Made by a program: the position numbers and the translations under genes. A DNA stretch of 60,000 nt from Owenia fusiformis. Its lineage: Eukaryota; Annelida; Polychaeta; Sabellida; Oweniidae. The stretch spans positions 11,714,030 through 11,774,029 of the forward strand of contig CAIIXF020000009.1 of assembly GCA_903813345.2 (NCBI GenBank), given 5' to 3'. Numbering within the stretch: position 1 is the first letter of the stretch; each line of letters begins with the position of its first letter. The notes beneath the pieces were generated by a model. It did no database searches and was not told the origin of the DNA. It saw only the letters and a program-made list of their open reading frames with translations. This document shows positions 36,701-51,700 of this stretch, piece by piece.

Positions 36701-39700
36701 ATGGTAATAAGGCGACTCCAGCCAACAGCGATGATATTCTTTCCTCCTTCTACAACATGAACCAACCCTGTAATCTCAGTATCACTTACGGGTTCAGCCT
36801 TGTTAATGTTATGGCCATTTTGGAAGTTCCACACCTGAAGATGGGAAATAATCAGAATAATATTGGGATATATATACTGGTTTTTACCAATTATCATCAC
36901 ATCTGGAATTTGCAATTTATTCTCAATTTCCGGGATGTTTGGATGTATTATGTTTTTGTTGGTTTATCCCTGATTGATGTAAGCTTTTGCTTTAACAATT
37001 GTATAGTTTTAAATCATGTCGTTTGCGCTTTCCCATGAAAGTAGATTTAAATTATAAATAGTTTATTTAGTTTTTATTTATGTGTCACTGGTGATACATT
37101 AAAGGGGCAATAAGGACTGTAGAGAAAATCGGAAGGTTTTTTCATTTTTTCGGAGCTATCAAGGCAACATTTGGTTTAACATCTTCTTTGACATACCTAT
37201 TTTCTTAAAATGTATGGATAAATTATCAATTTCAGCATTAAGAAGTGTAAATTCAGTTCAAAGCTTGAAAAAGAGGACTTCCACTTTTATATTTTTAAGA
37301 TCCACCATGTTTCAAGGGGAATATCAGCTAAAATAATGTTTATCTAGGGGGTATCTTTGTAGATAATAAAAATAGATGTTAGTCTTGATGAACTATCCAA
37401 ACTTAAATATATTTTGACACTGGTCCATAATCGTTGAATGACCCCTCTGCACTAATTATTGCACCTTTAAAATGATAAATAATTACACTACCTATTGCTA
37501 ACCCAAATGGACACTTTGGGTCAGCATTTGTAAATACAAACACTTTTTGCAATGAAAAATAAATAAAAAATAAACACCTTCATTGTTCCGTTTCTTGCTC
37601 CAGTGAAAAGTCGTCTCCAAGTGCGATCAAATATCATAGTTGTGATTTCTTCATTGCCGTGGGCACCAGTCCACATCAAGCATTTTGCACCAGAGTCGAT
37701 ATCCCAGACGCAAACTGTAGAATCGTCTGCTCCTGTCACCACCTGTCGGATGAAAATGGAACTGATTTTATGAATATTAACAAAAAGAAAAGTACAATAT
37801 ATAACTAAAATGTAAGTTTTCATAATGGTAAAAATTAAATCACACAGTGATCAGATATTTGTGATTAACATGTTCATCGATCAAGGCATTTCCATGCAAA
37901 ATATCACCACCTGCCATTTATTACAGATGCTGAACGCTGACTGTCAAACATCAACCACCGAATGCTGACATCGTCCACAAAAAAAGTTGGAGACCATAAC
38001 AATATGTCACCATTTGGGGTGTTAACATTAAAGTCAAATTGAAATAAATGTTACAAATTGAAAATTCATTAAAATTCTAAATTCTAAATCATGAATTAAA
38101 GTAAATGGACATACTTGTTTATAAAATTCATTAAAATTCTAAATTCTAAATCATGCATTGAAGTAAATGCACATACTTGTTTATAAAATTCATTAAAATT
38201 CTAAATTCTAAATCATGCATTGAAGTAAATGCACATACTTGTTTATAAAATTCTAAATTCTAAATCATGAATTGAAGTAAATGCACAAACTTGTTTATAA
38301 AATTCATTAAAATTCTAAATCATGAATCAAAGTAAATGGACATACTTGTTTATAAAATTCATTAAAATTCTAAATTCCAAATCATGAATTAAAGTAAATG
38401 GACATACTTGTTTATAAAATTCATTAAAATTCTAAATTCCAAATCATGAATTAAAGTAAATGGACATACTTGTTTATAAAATTCATTATAGATGGCACAA
38501 CAGAGCTGTGTGTTATGGGTTGATGGGAGAATTTCTTTATGTGTTTTCCCAACACCACATTTCAGTAAACTAATATAGTCACTAGAACATGCCACAAGTG
38601 CATTATGAGCTCCACCCTGGAGGTGAAGTGGGTTTGACCCATGCTCTGGGATACGGCCAAATATGCTGGATGGAAACTTTATCTGGACTGTCTGTAGACA
38701 TGTGTGTTCCTTTATATCCCAGACTTTTACACACTGAAATAGATAAAATAAAATCAAATAATATTGTGTTTTGAAAAGTCACTAGAGTATGCCACGGGTC
38801 TATTAGCTGAAATGGAGAAAGTCAGTGTTGTATGTACATTCAAGGCATGTGTATTAGAAAGATGGGAACACTGAAAAGTTTTATTTGCATGATGCATTTA
38901 GTATTTTAATAACACAAAATTACTAAAAGCAGAATATCGTCATTCTACCATTAGAGGCTTATTTTACTAATTACTAAATTATATGTTATTCTTTAATAAA
39001 CACATCATATAAAACTTACAGATTCCTTTGAGTAGCTAAATATCTGCTCCAGACTTTCATGTATTTTGACCCCTATGACCCCTGTAGTGTGCCCTCGAAG
39101 AAGAGCTATTGGCTTGGCAGGAACAAATGGATTCCACAGGCGTACTATATAATCTGAACTTCCCGTCACTAGTAGGCTGAGAGTCCTGTTGTAGTCGAAA
39201 CAATCACAACCCTACGATATAATAATGAACAATCATTTTAATGGCTTTAATAAAAGTTTAATTACATCATATGGTTTTTTGCAGGTACTTGTTTCATTTT
39301 TTAAGTGGATCTCCTTGTTTGATCGAGTTACGGTACACAAAAATGTCGAGATTCACATGTAGATTTACGTAGATCCAGGATATTCACAATTAAATGTTTT
39401 AAGAACTTTGCTCTTAACTGTGTTATATGTTATGCAAAAGGTTCAACCCCAAAGTATGAAAACAACATGGGCACTTTTCCTATATTCAACTTATTGTCAC
39501 GCGTCATATGCATAACTGGAGAAACTTTTATATATTCAATACCTATGGTGACAGAACTCACCTTTCCAATCTGGAAGACGTATGATTTCTTGTTCCTGTT
39601 GATGTCCATGATGACAAGAGAGTTCTTTGAGCTGCCACTTGAGGATATGATGTTATGCGTATGTGGAAGGTATTCTATTTTACGTATAATGTCACCAGGG

Positions 39701-42700
39701 TGGACGTCATTGATCACACTGATTCTTGTCCATTTATTCTGTTTCATCACATCCTGTAATTCAACATTTTATATTTATTCATACTATATATGACCAACTA
39801 TTTACAAACACTTCAAAAACCAAACTCTCAAAAGGTAAGTTGTTGTCTGCGCGTGTTTCATTTGTAAAACTGCTATGAAATGATATGGTCAAAAGTTCCA
39901 TACACATACATACGTTTTTAATATAAAGATACTACAATAAGGACAATGAAGTCAATAACGAAGTCAATAACAATGTCAATTGTGGTATTAATGAAGTCAA
40001 TGATGGCATTAACAGTGTTAAATCTGGCAATGACAAAGTCAAATAATCTTCACAAAGGGGCTAAGTTCATAAATTCTTCTCATTCTCACCCTATGCAGAC
40101 AGAGCCTGTGGGAAATATTGGGTGCGGCGCAAATGAGCGGAGGGTGCGGAGCTAACGGTCATTTTTGAATTTAAAATTGGGGTATTTCTGAAACTAAGCC
40201 GTTTTGGGACTTCAAATATACCAAGATATGTGTATTTGACACCAAATATCAATAAAATCGTGAAAATAGTAGTGGAATTCATTTTATAGCGACGCAGTAT
40301 GCCTTAAACATTTCCCAGACCTATATATTTTGAGACTATCCTTTTAATACTGCGTCCCCAGCATTCATAAAAAATGGTGTTCAAGATACACTACCCATGC
40401 AAATTATTTTTGCATCTTGGAAGCCAGGCAGTATCTGGCTCCATAAACGTAGCTCCGCACCCAATATTTAGAGGGGGCTCATACCTGAAAAACATTTCCG
40501 AATTTTTATAAAATCACACTGATACTGCCTGGCTTCCAAGATGCAAAAAAAATTTGTATAGATAGTGTACCTTGAACACCATTTTTTATGAATGCTGGGA
40601 ACTCAGTATTAAAAGGATAATTTCAAAATATATAGGTCTGGGAAAGGTTTAAGGCACACTGCGTCGCTATAGAATGAATTGCGCTACTATTTTCACAATT
40701 GTATTGATATTTGGTGTCAAATACACATATCTTGGTATATTTGAAGTCCCAAAACGGCTTAGTTCCAGAAATATCCCAAATTTAAATTCAAAAATGACCG
40801 TTAGCTCCGCACCCTCCGCTCATTTGCTCCCCACCCAATATTTCCCACAGGCTCTGTCTGCATAGGGTGATTCTTGTTGTACTGTATTGTGTAATGTCTT
40901 CTATTTTCTTCCCTTTAGTACTTGTGCTTACATATAATTTACCTTCATGTAAATCATTGAAACGCCATGTTCCTTCTTATGTGTTCCCCCAAACAACTGC
41001 GCCATTGGGTTAGTAAAGTAAATGAGATTTATTGCACCACAGTCATTGCCAAACAGAAGAAGTGCCTCGGCCTCTGGATTCTGAAATACACATTGTTTGC
41101 GTTTAAGTTAAAGTGACGGCTAAGAATAGGGTTTTGTAAATGTTTTGAAAATGTTGGAGTGCCTTTATATTGAAATAATCCCTCTAAATAAGTCCTGAAG
41201 TCCGGATGCTTCATTATGTTGTTTGGTCATGCAACAGTGGTATTTTCTAAACTGGCCATTGCTTAGGCCTAGTAAAATAAAATTCTTTAAATAAAGGTCT
41301 GAAATTCCCTTGACCACTGACTCCCAGTTTATTCTCAACTACAGTTAGGTTGGAAATTCATGTCTTCAAAATTATTTCTTAAAATTTGCCAGACATTAAC
41401 AGGGTTAACGCATGGTTTTAATGGGGGCACTTTGTGTTACCAATTTTTAGGTGATGTACCTTCATATCACAGTGGTAGTCAAGGCAATGGGGTACATCAT
41501 TCAAGCCGTACAAATTAAATTCTTCAAAAATCTGGCTGGTAGATGCGTCAAAGAATCTAATGTCCCTCCCAGTGGAGGATATTGCGATTTTATGGCAGTT
41601 TGGCATATATACAGCATCCGTAATCCACATTTTGAAGCGTCGTTTTTGTCCTGATGGGTCGACGTCATCTTGTTTCATAACAGTAGCGCCATCTATATGT
41701 AGATTTTGATCAAATACTGTAATAGCGCCCTCTTTACTGATAGTCACATACTTCCAACCTTGACACTCCATTGCAACTATTTTTGTCGTGACTTCTTGCT
41801 GGAATACAAGAAATGTTTGAAATTACCTGTGGAGGTCCTGGTACCCAAGGGGGACAGGGCCCAAAATTTAAAATGTCATTTTTACATAAATTGCCCAGGT
41901 ATTGTGGAAAAGAGCAGATTTCGGTCCTAAATATTTTTTGGCCTCACCTTATGACATACTAACAAATACATCTTGTGACAGTGCTGATTGCCTTGGCACT
42001 AGTTCAACATTTAAGACACTTTTCACATTTTGAAATTTCAACTATCAAGGGTTCCCTTAGCATGTATAAGTCAATAATATCTAAGTTTTTATAGTTCAAG
42101 CTGTTAGTTAAAGGTCCAAATTTTATTCAATAAAAATTAAGTTTTAAACAATAATCAAACCAACTTTAAATTTGACCCGTAATAAATGAGCTCAAATGAA
42201 CTCACTCTGTTTTGCACAATGTGTCTTATGCGTGGTTCCTGAGTAAAAGGAAGCTGTCTTTTGTGCCGCATGTAGTCATTCTCTCTATATTGCAGTAACA
42301 TATATGTACAAAACTCATCCCAGTCAACATATCCATCGCACGATGTATCTAACTGTAAGATAAATAGATGGCAAAACATGTATCGCCATTGTTATCATAT
42401 GCGTAAATTACATAATTTATACCAGTTAGTATTATACATATACTAGTTTTAAAGATAATAAAAAATATTTTGGTTTGGACGGAAAATAACCAGTTCGTTC
42501 TATTCTATAATCTGAATTGAAGACATTATTACCAAAAAGTTGCAACTTCAAATACTTCACATAATTGGATCAATTTCTGGCATAACTACGTTTTAAAACT
42601 CCATTCTATATTAAAATAACGATAGACATATGATAGCTCATAAAAGTCATCAGCTCATTGCATTCGGGTCGATAGAGTTATCCAGAAGTGCTCAAGCAAA

Positions 42701-45700
42701 ACATACCTTAACAAACAGTTTCTCTAATTGCTCTGTGTACTCATTGGTCCCGAGTACCTTTCCAATAATATCTTTGAACTCGTCCAGGTTCAAACTTTCC
42801 GGGTCTCGTTCTTGGTACCTGGACGGTGCATAGATGGAGTCACTGGGAATTTCGATAGGCGGCGGCTCAAAGTTTGCGTAAAATTCGGACAACATCTGAA
42901 GATGGTGGAGCTGGATTTTTTCTTCTAAACGTAAATGGGCATCAACCCTGTTGAAACTGAAAATACAGAAGTGTGTATGGTTAGAAGATTTGCACAAGAT
43001 TCATTTAAACCTTTATTAGTTAGTTTGTTGGTTTGTTTGTTGTTCGTGATACGATGTAAATAACTGATACCACAATGGGGATATCACATTCATCAATATG
43101 TTAAGTAACTATGGTGATATTACAGGTGAAATTATATGAGAAAAAACAGCAATTCAAACTCATGTGACCACATCGATACGTACACTAAATTGCCTCTATA
43201 TACAGTTGGACGGCACATTGCCTTAACCCATCAGCTTTATGACGTGCACTTCCGCGTGGGACTATATCTTTACAACGGGAATTTCAAGTTTTTGTCAGTG
43301 TAGACATAAAAAGTTGCGGTCCTCTTACTCGCGCAGTTTTTAATATTTTCGTTTGAAACTTGCAGAAACGGTGCTTTGAATCTAGCTCCCTACTCTTTGA
43401 AAACGTCATGTAGAATCAAAACAGTTGAACTATTTATTTTTTGTCGTGAAAATATTATTTTTTTAGTTTATTTTTATTTTACAACTTTTTGGGAAAAAAT
43501 GTAACAAATTTTTATTTCTTGTCATATTTATCCGATATTTTGTCATCATGACATTCGAGATTCCTTTTAATGATGGTGCAAATTTCATAACAATTGATGA
43601 ATTTTTATTATCAGTGTTATGTTTTCCAAAAACGGTGTACCACTGTGCATGTTTCTTTAATTGACGGCACATTTGCCTTTAAATGGTCGAACGTACAGAT
43701 CCCGACGCAATAAGCTTTATTTGATTTAATACACTCAAAAATAAAGTTTGCTATCAAATCAGAATGTTCATAAAACATAAACCTTGCCTTTGTTTTCCCA
43801 ATTCTAAAAGCAGGCCAAATAAACTATGATAATCGTTTGACTCTCGAGACTACAGAACTTGAACTTGAACATACTAAAATCGAAGTTACCTATAGTTACG
43901 CTTGTAAAGTTAATTATATGTTTAACGGCGTGCTGAGTGAATGTATCTAATCAAAGGACGATTCTCGGTTTGGAGAACGAAGTTCATCAATCTAAATGAG
44001 CATTATCCCTGCTTCGGACAAATTTGATTTTTTTACATAATATAGATTTGAATGTCCTCTTTTGAATAGTCATAATTTAATTTGGGTAATATTTCTAGAT
44101 TTTTCGCAAAAAAATATTAGCGCAGTACACTGATGAACTTCTTTCCCCAAATCGAGACTTGTATTTTATTGAATCGGTCTGATTGAGCGTTATCCCTGCT
44201 TCAGACCAATTTGTTATTTTTACATCTTGTAGATTTAAATGTCCTGTTTTGAATATTCATAGTTTAATTTGGGTAATATTTCTATATTTTTCATGAAAAA
44301 AATTATTAGCCCAGGAGACTGTTCTCCAAACCGAGAATCGTCCTTTGTGACATACCCATAAGATCGTAGATGACAATTCTAAGTTTAAAATGTAATTTGG
44401 ATTCGTAAGAAGTATTTCTGTTTTAAACTTACCTTTGCTGTCTGACAAAGACCAATATTCATAGACGGGGATGTTGAAACCTATATTTCCTTTGAATGAC
44501 CTGCATTTGTACTACGAAATGATCTTGTGGAGAAAAGTTGATGATGAATTCCAAACAGCTAGTTCTAGAAAATCTACTAGTATAAGCTTACTTTCTAAAA
44601 GTATTTCAATGTTAAAAATATCTATTGATATGTTTCATTTTTAAAATGATCTTTTGCTTCCCTTAACTTATATGCGTGACTTAATGAAGAATGCTGTTTA
44701 CCACAACAAACTTAAGATGTAAACTTGGCAATTACCCGATACATGTTATAACGCGATTTTCTTTCATTTTCCACAAAAATGGTATGTTTTCGAATGGTCA
44801 CTTACGTTAATCTATGACCATGGTATGATTGAAAATGAAAGAACTGAACCAAGTATTGTCGACTCGGTTGAATCATAAGATTTATTTTGATTGATTTAAT
44901 CTCTTCTTGAATTTTAAAACTTTTGTCCGAATTACATCTGCTATGGAATTAAAGTTCAAATATACCTCAGAATTGCTTATTGAATTAACCTAGCAATTAA
45001 TTTGAAAATAATTCTTTACATAGGTTATATATCATAGATCATAGATATGTAAAAAATAAAAATGTGTTTTGAAAGATGAATTGGTAACAAACGTTTTCGT
45101 ACACGTGCCATTATTCACCTTCAGCCCACTTAAAGCACGAAATCCCGTATGACGTAATATAACGAAAATGCGCAGATAATTGATATTTTTTTAATTTTAA
45201 TTCAACTCACATTGACCTTTCTTATTTAGAACGTGTTTAAAGTTTTCATTTAAAGAAAATAAATATGTGGAAAGGCAATGGTTTAAAGCTTATGAAAATG
45301 TCAAAATCATAATTCAGTTTTTAAAATAAGATATTGACATGCATTCACGCACATATAACATTATCTCTTTTTGTGCGATTCAAACATAAAAATCTCATTA
45401 CAGTTATAAATATTAACCAATCTTAGCCATGCCTTTCTAATAGAAGAAACTAAATTTGAATCAAAAAATAATTCTGTGTAAAAATGATTCCCCATAGATA
45501 TAATAAATGTCAAAAATGTCAAAAAAATTATCAAAAATTAAATAATCACACGCTTTTAAGCACACGTGACCTTTTCCAGTTTTGCTCATTTCATTTACCT
45601 TGAAAACCAAGAAGACCGAACGCAATTGCTATATACAACCTTGATACGTGTACCAGGTCTATAATTGCATTTTCTCATGGAAGGAACCAAGCAAAAATTA

Positions 45701-48700
45701 TAAAAATAATTCTGCGTAGAGGCGATGCTTCACAAATAATATTAATGTCAAAAAATTAATTCATTTCTTCAAAATTAAATACTGACTCGCATTTACGCAC
45801 ACATGACCTTTTCCAGTTTTGCTTATTTCATTTACCTTGAAAACCAAAGAGACTGGACGCAATTGCCAAATACTTCTTTGATACGCGTGCCAGGTCTACA
45901 ATTGCATTTTCTCATGGAAGGAACCAAGCAAAAATTATAAAAATAATTCTATGTTAAGGTGATGCTTCAAAAATAATATTAATGTCAAAACTTTAATTCA
46001 TTTCTTCAAATCCAAATACTGACACGCTTTTACGCACACGTGACCTTTTCTCCTTTTGCTCATTTTATTTATCCTAAAAATCAGTGAGCCTTAATACATT
46101 GTCCGATACTTCTTTAATACATGTCGGGTCTAAAATTGCAGTTTATCATGAAAGAAATCGAACAATTATTATAAAAATAATTATGTGTAAAGGTGATGTT
46201 CTTCAGATCATATAAACATCAAAATTGTAATTCATTTATTGAAAGTTTAATATCCACATGCTTTACCGCACACATAACCCTTTCCTTTTTTGTTCATTTC
46301 ATCTATCTTAAAAATCAGTGAGCCTGAACTCATTGCTAAATAATTTTTGATATGAGTCAGCTGCAGGTCTAAAATTGCATTTTATCATGGAACAAAACGA
46401 GCAATCATTATGAAAATAATTCTGTGTAAAGATGATGTTCCAAAGACAATATATTTGTCAATTTGATAATTCAGTTACTCAAAATGAAATATCCACATGA
46501 TTTTACGCACACATGATAATTTTCTGAATGACGCTACTTTTTGGACTCAACCATGCATATAACGTCGTAAAATACACATTTCTACCGAAATTATGCCCAA
46601 CCGTTTTCGCAGAAAATGTAACAAATGAAGGCATTTTATCGGAACTGATTGATATTTGGTACTTATAAAATATCGTATTTACTTTAACTTTTAAGCGATT
46701 CAGACATTATCAAAGACAATATATATGTCAATTTGATAATTCAGTTACTCAAAATGAAATATCCACATGATTTTACGCACACATGATAATGTTCTGAATG
46801 ACGCTACTTTTTGGACTCAACCATGCATATAACGTCGTAAAATACACATTTCTACCGAAATTATGCCCAACCGTTTTCGCAGAAAATGTAACAAATGAAG
46901 GCATTTTATCGGAACTGATTGATATTTGGTACTTATAAAATATCGTATTTACTTTAACTTTTAAGCGATTCAGACATTTAAAAAATGATGTTTAATCAAT
47001 GTTAATTTCGCACGAATATAGGGTACAAAATGAGGGAAAGTCTCACGTGTTTGATTGCATTTTACTCCCATTCATGTGCATTTTTCTAACATTAAAATGA
47101 GATAGTTCGAAAGAAGAGATCAGTAGAATTCTATCCGTCACTTTCATTTTCAAATGTTAAAATTTTTACCATTTCAATGGACCTCATAAAGATGGTAGCC
47201 AACGGACCAGAAACAAGTAGTTCGATGACGTCATATATCGCTACACCACTTTGATATAAAGTTTGGTAAACAACAATGGGTTTTTTCAATGTGCCGTCCT
47301 ACTGATAATATTTTCGATACGGTATGTCGACTTCTTTTATCTTTAATAAAACTTCCACTATCCATATCAACTAACAATAAACACCAAATCTTACCAAGTA
47401 CAACTAAACCATAAAATTATTGTGTTAAAAAATCAACTCAACATTACAAATTAAGAAATAATTATATATGTCATAATTCGTATAACTAAATCAAATTACA
47501 ACAATAATTATTTTGATCAATAAAGCAAGTCAACAGAGTTCAATGTAAATCTATTGATTACCGGTTTATATGTACAACAGAGAAAAACTCTTCATCTTCA
47601 TCCGTGAAGAAGTTCTGCATTTTAAAAATATTACTATCCTGTTGCTTCGAAATGTAAATTTTATTTCATTTGTAAACCACTTTATGTTTTAGGCATATAT
47701 GCCGCAAAGGCCCATGTACTACTGAGGCCCATATGCTGCATTTGTTACAGCAACTGTAGAATTAATAAGTAATCATAATACATCTAATGATTGTTACTAA
47801 TTATGTTTTTATTTGTGTTTTTGTTATGTATTTCTGTTTGGTGTTTAAGCTCCATTTCCATCAATGCGTTCTTTCCAAAAGTGCTTTAATTTCTGCTAAT
47901 TTAGAAGTATCCATCTTATTCTTAATTTTTTGGTATTGCTGTAGCTCCAACTTTCAATTAATGAAAGCTTTCTGCATTATCTGCCAAAACGCATCCCACA
48001 GAATCAAGTCTTTATTTAAGTAACCCACGAGGCCTTTATCTAACCTTATCTTAATTGAATCAAAATATAAATGTCCATCCTTGACAATGTGATTCCTTAC
48101 TTGTAGAGATCGACAGTAACGATCTCTTTACTTACAGATGAGTTCTCCCGGATCATGTTCGATTTTCACATGCTTCTCTCTACAACTTGAATGGAACGTG
48201 TCATTTTTCTCAATTTCTATACAACTTAGGATATGAGACTCATGATCAATTTCACTATGCATCTTGCAAATTCATCTATATCCGTACAATTCCTTGTTTT
48301 AATAGCAATTCATTTACAGGAAGCTGCTAAAGACCACTGGCAGAATAATAAGGTAAATATTGACACTCGTGTTCAAAATGTCGTCTGCTCTCGCTTATTC
48401 CACTCATTTCTCTCTAAACTTTGAAAGAAGTTCATAATTATTTTGCATTTCCATACAATTTAGAGTATCACCCATACGTGTATCTGCTTCATTCCTCGCC
48501 AGATCCACTCCAGTTTGCTTTATTTCATGTTTTAAACTCACGTGTCATGATATTTTATTTCTCCTCGGTGCATTGTCTTTATAGATTATTGTGCTACTTC
48601 AGTAACAATGTTTTTTTTACTTTTTTTTACCGAAGAGGGTCTTCTTTGGGGAAACAGTATTTTTAATTGATCCTTAGGAAAATATCACGTTCATTTGCAA

Positions 48701-51700
48701 AATCTGTAACCTAAATATCTATAAGAACAAATGCCAAAGGGGGAAAACCAACTAAAACACAATAAGACATTTAAGAGCGAAACCAGTGATAAGAAAAAAA
48801 GATTTTCAAACAATGGGCAACACAAAAGGAACCATTGTCTAAAAATCCCAAAGTGATATATCTTGTACACAATAAAAATTAAATCCAAACATTAAACGGT
48901 ATATACGTACATTATGTGTTTTAGTGATTGATCATATATTACATAATGTTTGAACCAAGTTGATAAATGATAAAATAATGAAACTACAGTTTATGGATGC
49001 CTATCATCAAGCACCCATTCATACTCGCTTACCCGTAAAAATCGTATGAGTAAGATTGGAAAATCATAGCAATGTAAAGTCAAGCCTTCTTTCGATAATT
49101 TATCATTTAAAACTACCTATTTTGAGATGCCCCTCAATTTTCCTTGCGGTAAGACTCAATAAACAGCAGACCCCACTCAAAGGTAACACTGTTACTTTTT
49201 GCCCCGGGGACTGAAATATTATGATGTTCAGTACTAGACACGAAAATACCTTAATATTGTTTTGCTTTGTACCCCCTCCCCCTCCCCCCTATACTTCAAT
49301 TTCAACACAGTCCCGAGGCAGCTAATACATATAGCTCCTTTCACTTTTTTAATTCATTTCATTCTATTTCACATCTTAAAAGGTACATGCATTTTAAGGA
49401 ACAATGAAACAATGAAACAAACCATGAACAAACGCACAATGTATGAACATTGAGAAGAGCTATCAACAAAAGAATGCATACTTCAAAAGAATATATTTTT
49501 CGATAAGGCGAATGTCTCATCCAAATGATCAATAAATGGCAAATAAAAATGTAATAATACAAATCTCTGGCACTAATTATGTTGTCTTAATGCCACGAGG
49601 ATAAATATGATACCAATCTTATAAGTTCAATATCTGTAATTTTTGTATTAAATGATCAGATTATAATAAATCAACCTATATTTTTCAATCCAAATGGCAT
49701 AATATTGATAAATTATTAATTCATGAAGGAGTTTTAATGCTATTTATTTTACGAGCTAATGCAATATTATAGTTTAGTTTAGTTTTAGTTTATTCATTTT
49801 TTATAGTGGTCAGTCTTACAATTCAATAAAATATATTAGCAAATGCTGATGATATTGTGATCCTAGCAAGCTCAGAGGTAAATTTACAACAGATCCTAGA
49901 TATTGTATATTTACTGGTGTAAAAATTAAAATTATAACAAGAGGTATTGGTTTTATGTTATTTCAGTTTGTTCAGTTTGTGTTGATATGTTGATCGCCAT
50001 GCATAGTCGACACCGACGACTAAAATCAAGTTTCTATCTTAATTCAATTCATAATATATATCTAATGTAACAGATAACGTATCATCATAATAAGTAATAT
50101 TGAAATAACTTTAGCATTGTACATCAAAGTATATAACTACTTACTACCTCACTCCATAGCAACTATCAGCCATTATTCACCATATAAGGTCATAAGATCA
50201 CTGGTATCAATGACATTCACGATATTCAGGCATTCTTTAATCCTCACCGATAATAAACTCCCTTGAATAGAAATCACATATCCAAATGAATTTTGTATTT
50301 GAAAATATGTTGGGTTACTTCTATAGTGATTTTTATTCATAAGAGTCCTTTCTATGTCATGCTTGAGATAGTATAGGGTGTGGAACTAGACCCTCGAAGC
50401 TTCTGTTAATTTCATCTTCATATGACCGCATCCAGGTGTATTTTGATGAATCTTCTGAAATCATCGCTTCTCTACCATGATGTTTTAAGTTCGATTTAAA
50501 CTAGTTTAAGTCATCAATTTGAAAGCGATGACGGCTTGTAATATGACACATCCAAACTTCTATATTCTTTATAATATTTCCACTTAAATAGACTACGTAC
50601 TGATTCTAAAAATAATACGACTGTTGTCGAAAATTTTCACTATTTTGTTAAAAAAATTTAATTATAATTATTGGAGCCTAAACGATCATGTATATAAATG
50701 CTAAAAGTGCGAACTTTCACCTAATAATAAGCATTCTTATATTAAATCATTGAAAACCAGGTTCATAGATTTATTAGTTGGTATTAGTTGACATAGGACT
50801 TGAAATATTTAGTTTATTTCAACATTTTAAATGCTTTAGGAAACTATCCAAAAGTTTTAATTGTGACTAGTGTTTACTTTGTAATGTTGAATAGGCCAAC
50901 ATAGTGCCTGTATATTCAAACTGACCCATTAATAACTAGTCACGGTGTATGCGTTTTAAAATGTGGAATAGAATGAAGGAAATGAAAATAGCGAGAAATA
51001 AAGTATATATGCTTGTAGAGAACAATCTAACTTATATGGAAAATTCAGAAAAACTCTACATCCCATTTAATATATTGAGCGTAATTGTCCGAAAAATGTA
51101 AAATTATTGAGAGGGTTATTGGGGAATGTTATTCTAGTGTTATCTATATATTGCATTATACCCAAGATTCCATAGAATTCACTGATATGTAAGTTCCATT
51201 CTTAAAATTCATTTATGGATATATGGCTTTCTCAATTAACTTCTGTCAAAAATAATAGCATTTCTATATTTTGTTATTTCTATACAATTTAGGGTGTTGG
51301 CTTCGTGTCTATTAAATTTAATTTTTGGTTACCAAGCTTTTTATGACCACATTTCCAATTTTAAGATCGATCCCCGTGCCATTTTTGTCATCAGTAAGTC
51401 CCATTGATCGCAGACTTTGTACAAATACATCAGTGCTATAAGTGAGAACTATGATTCTGATATTATTTGCGTTCGTATGTAGGCAACAACATTGGGATTT
51501 ATACCTGTATCTAAAACGTTCTTGCTATTTCCCATAGTTCTCCACAAATTTGAATTGGGACACTTTTTGTATTTCTGCACAATTTGGTGTATCGGGGTCG
51601 ACAACATGTCTATTTACTTTATTGTTCCGTTGACTCCTCTTTTGTGACTTAAATCTGCACTTAAAATTAGTACCATTGATATTTGAAGAACGGCTTAAAG

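Larger units (their letters stand above)
43203..47304. mobile_element. 4.1-kb repeat-filled element with short terminal inverted repeats
   Basis: The ends CAGTTGGACGGCACATTG and CAATGTGCCGTCCTACTG are inverted repeats (17 of 18) with ATA on both outer sides. Inside: a 396-bp MITE (43952-44347), a roughly 240-bp tandem array (45340-46500) and a 270-bp near-identical duplication (about 46440-46975). No transposase seen. It lies in the 9.7-kb intron between exons 1 and 2. Confidence 0.65.
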
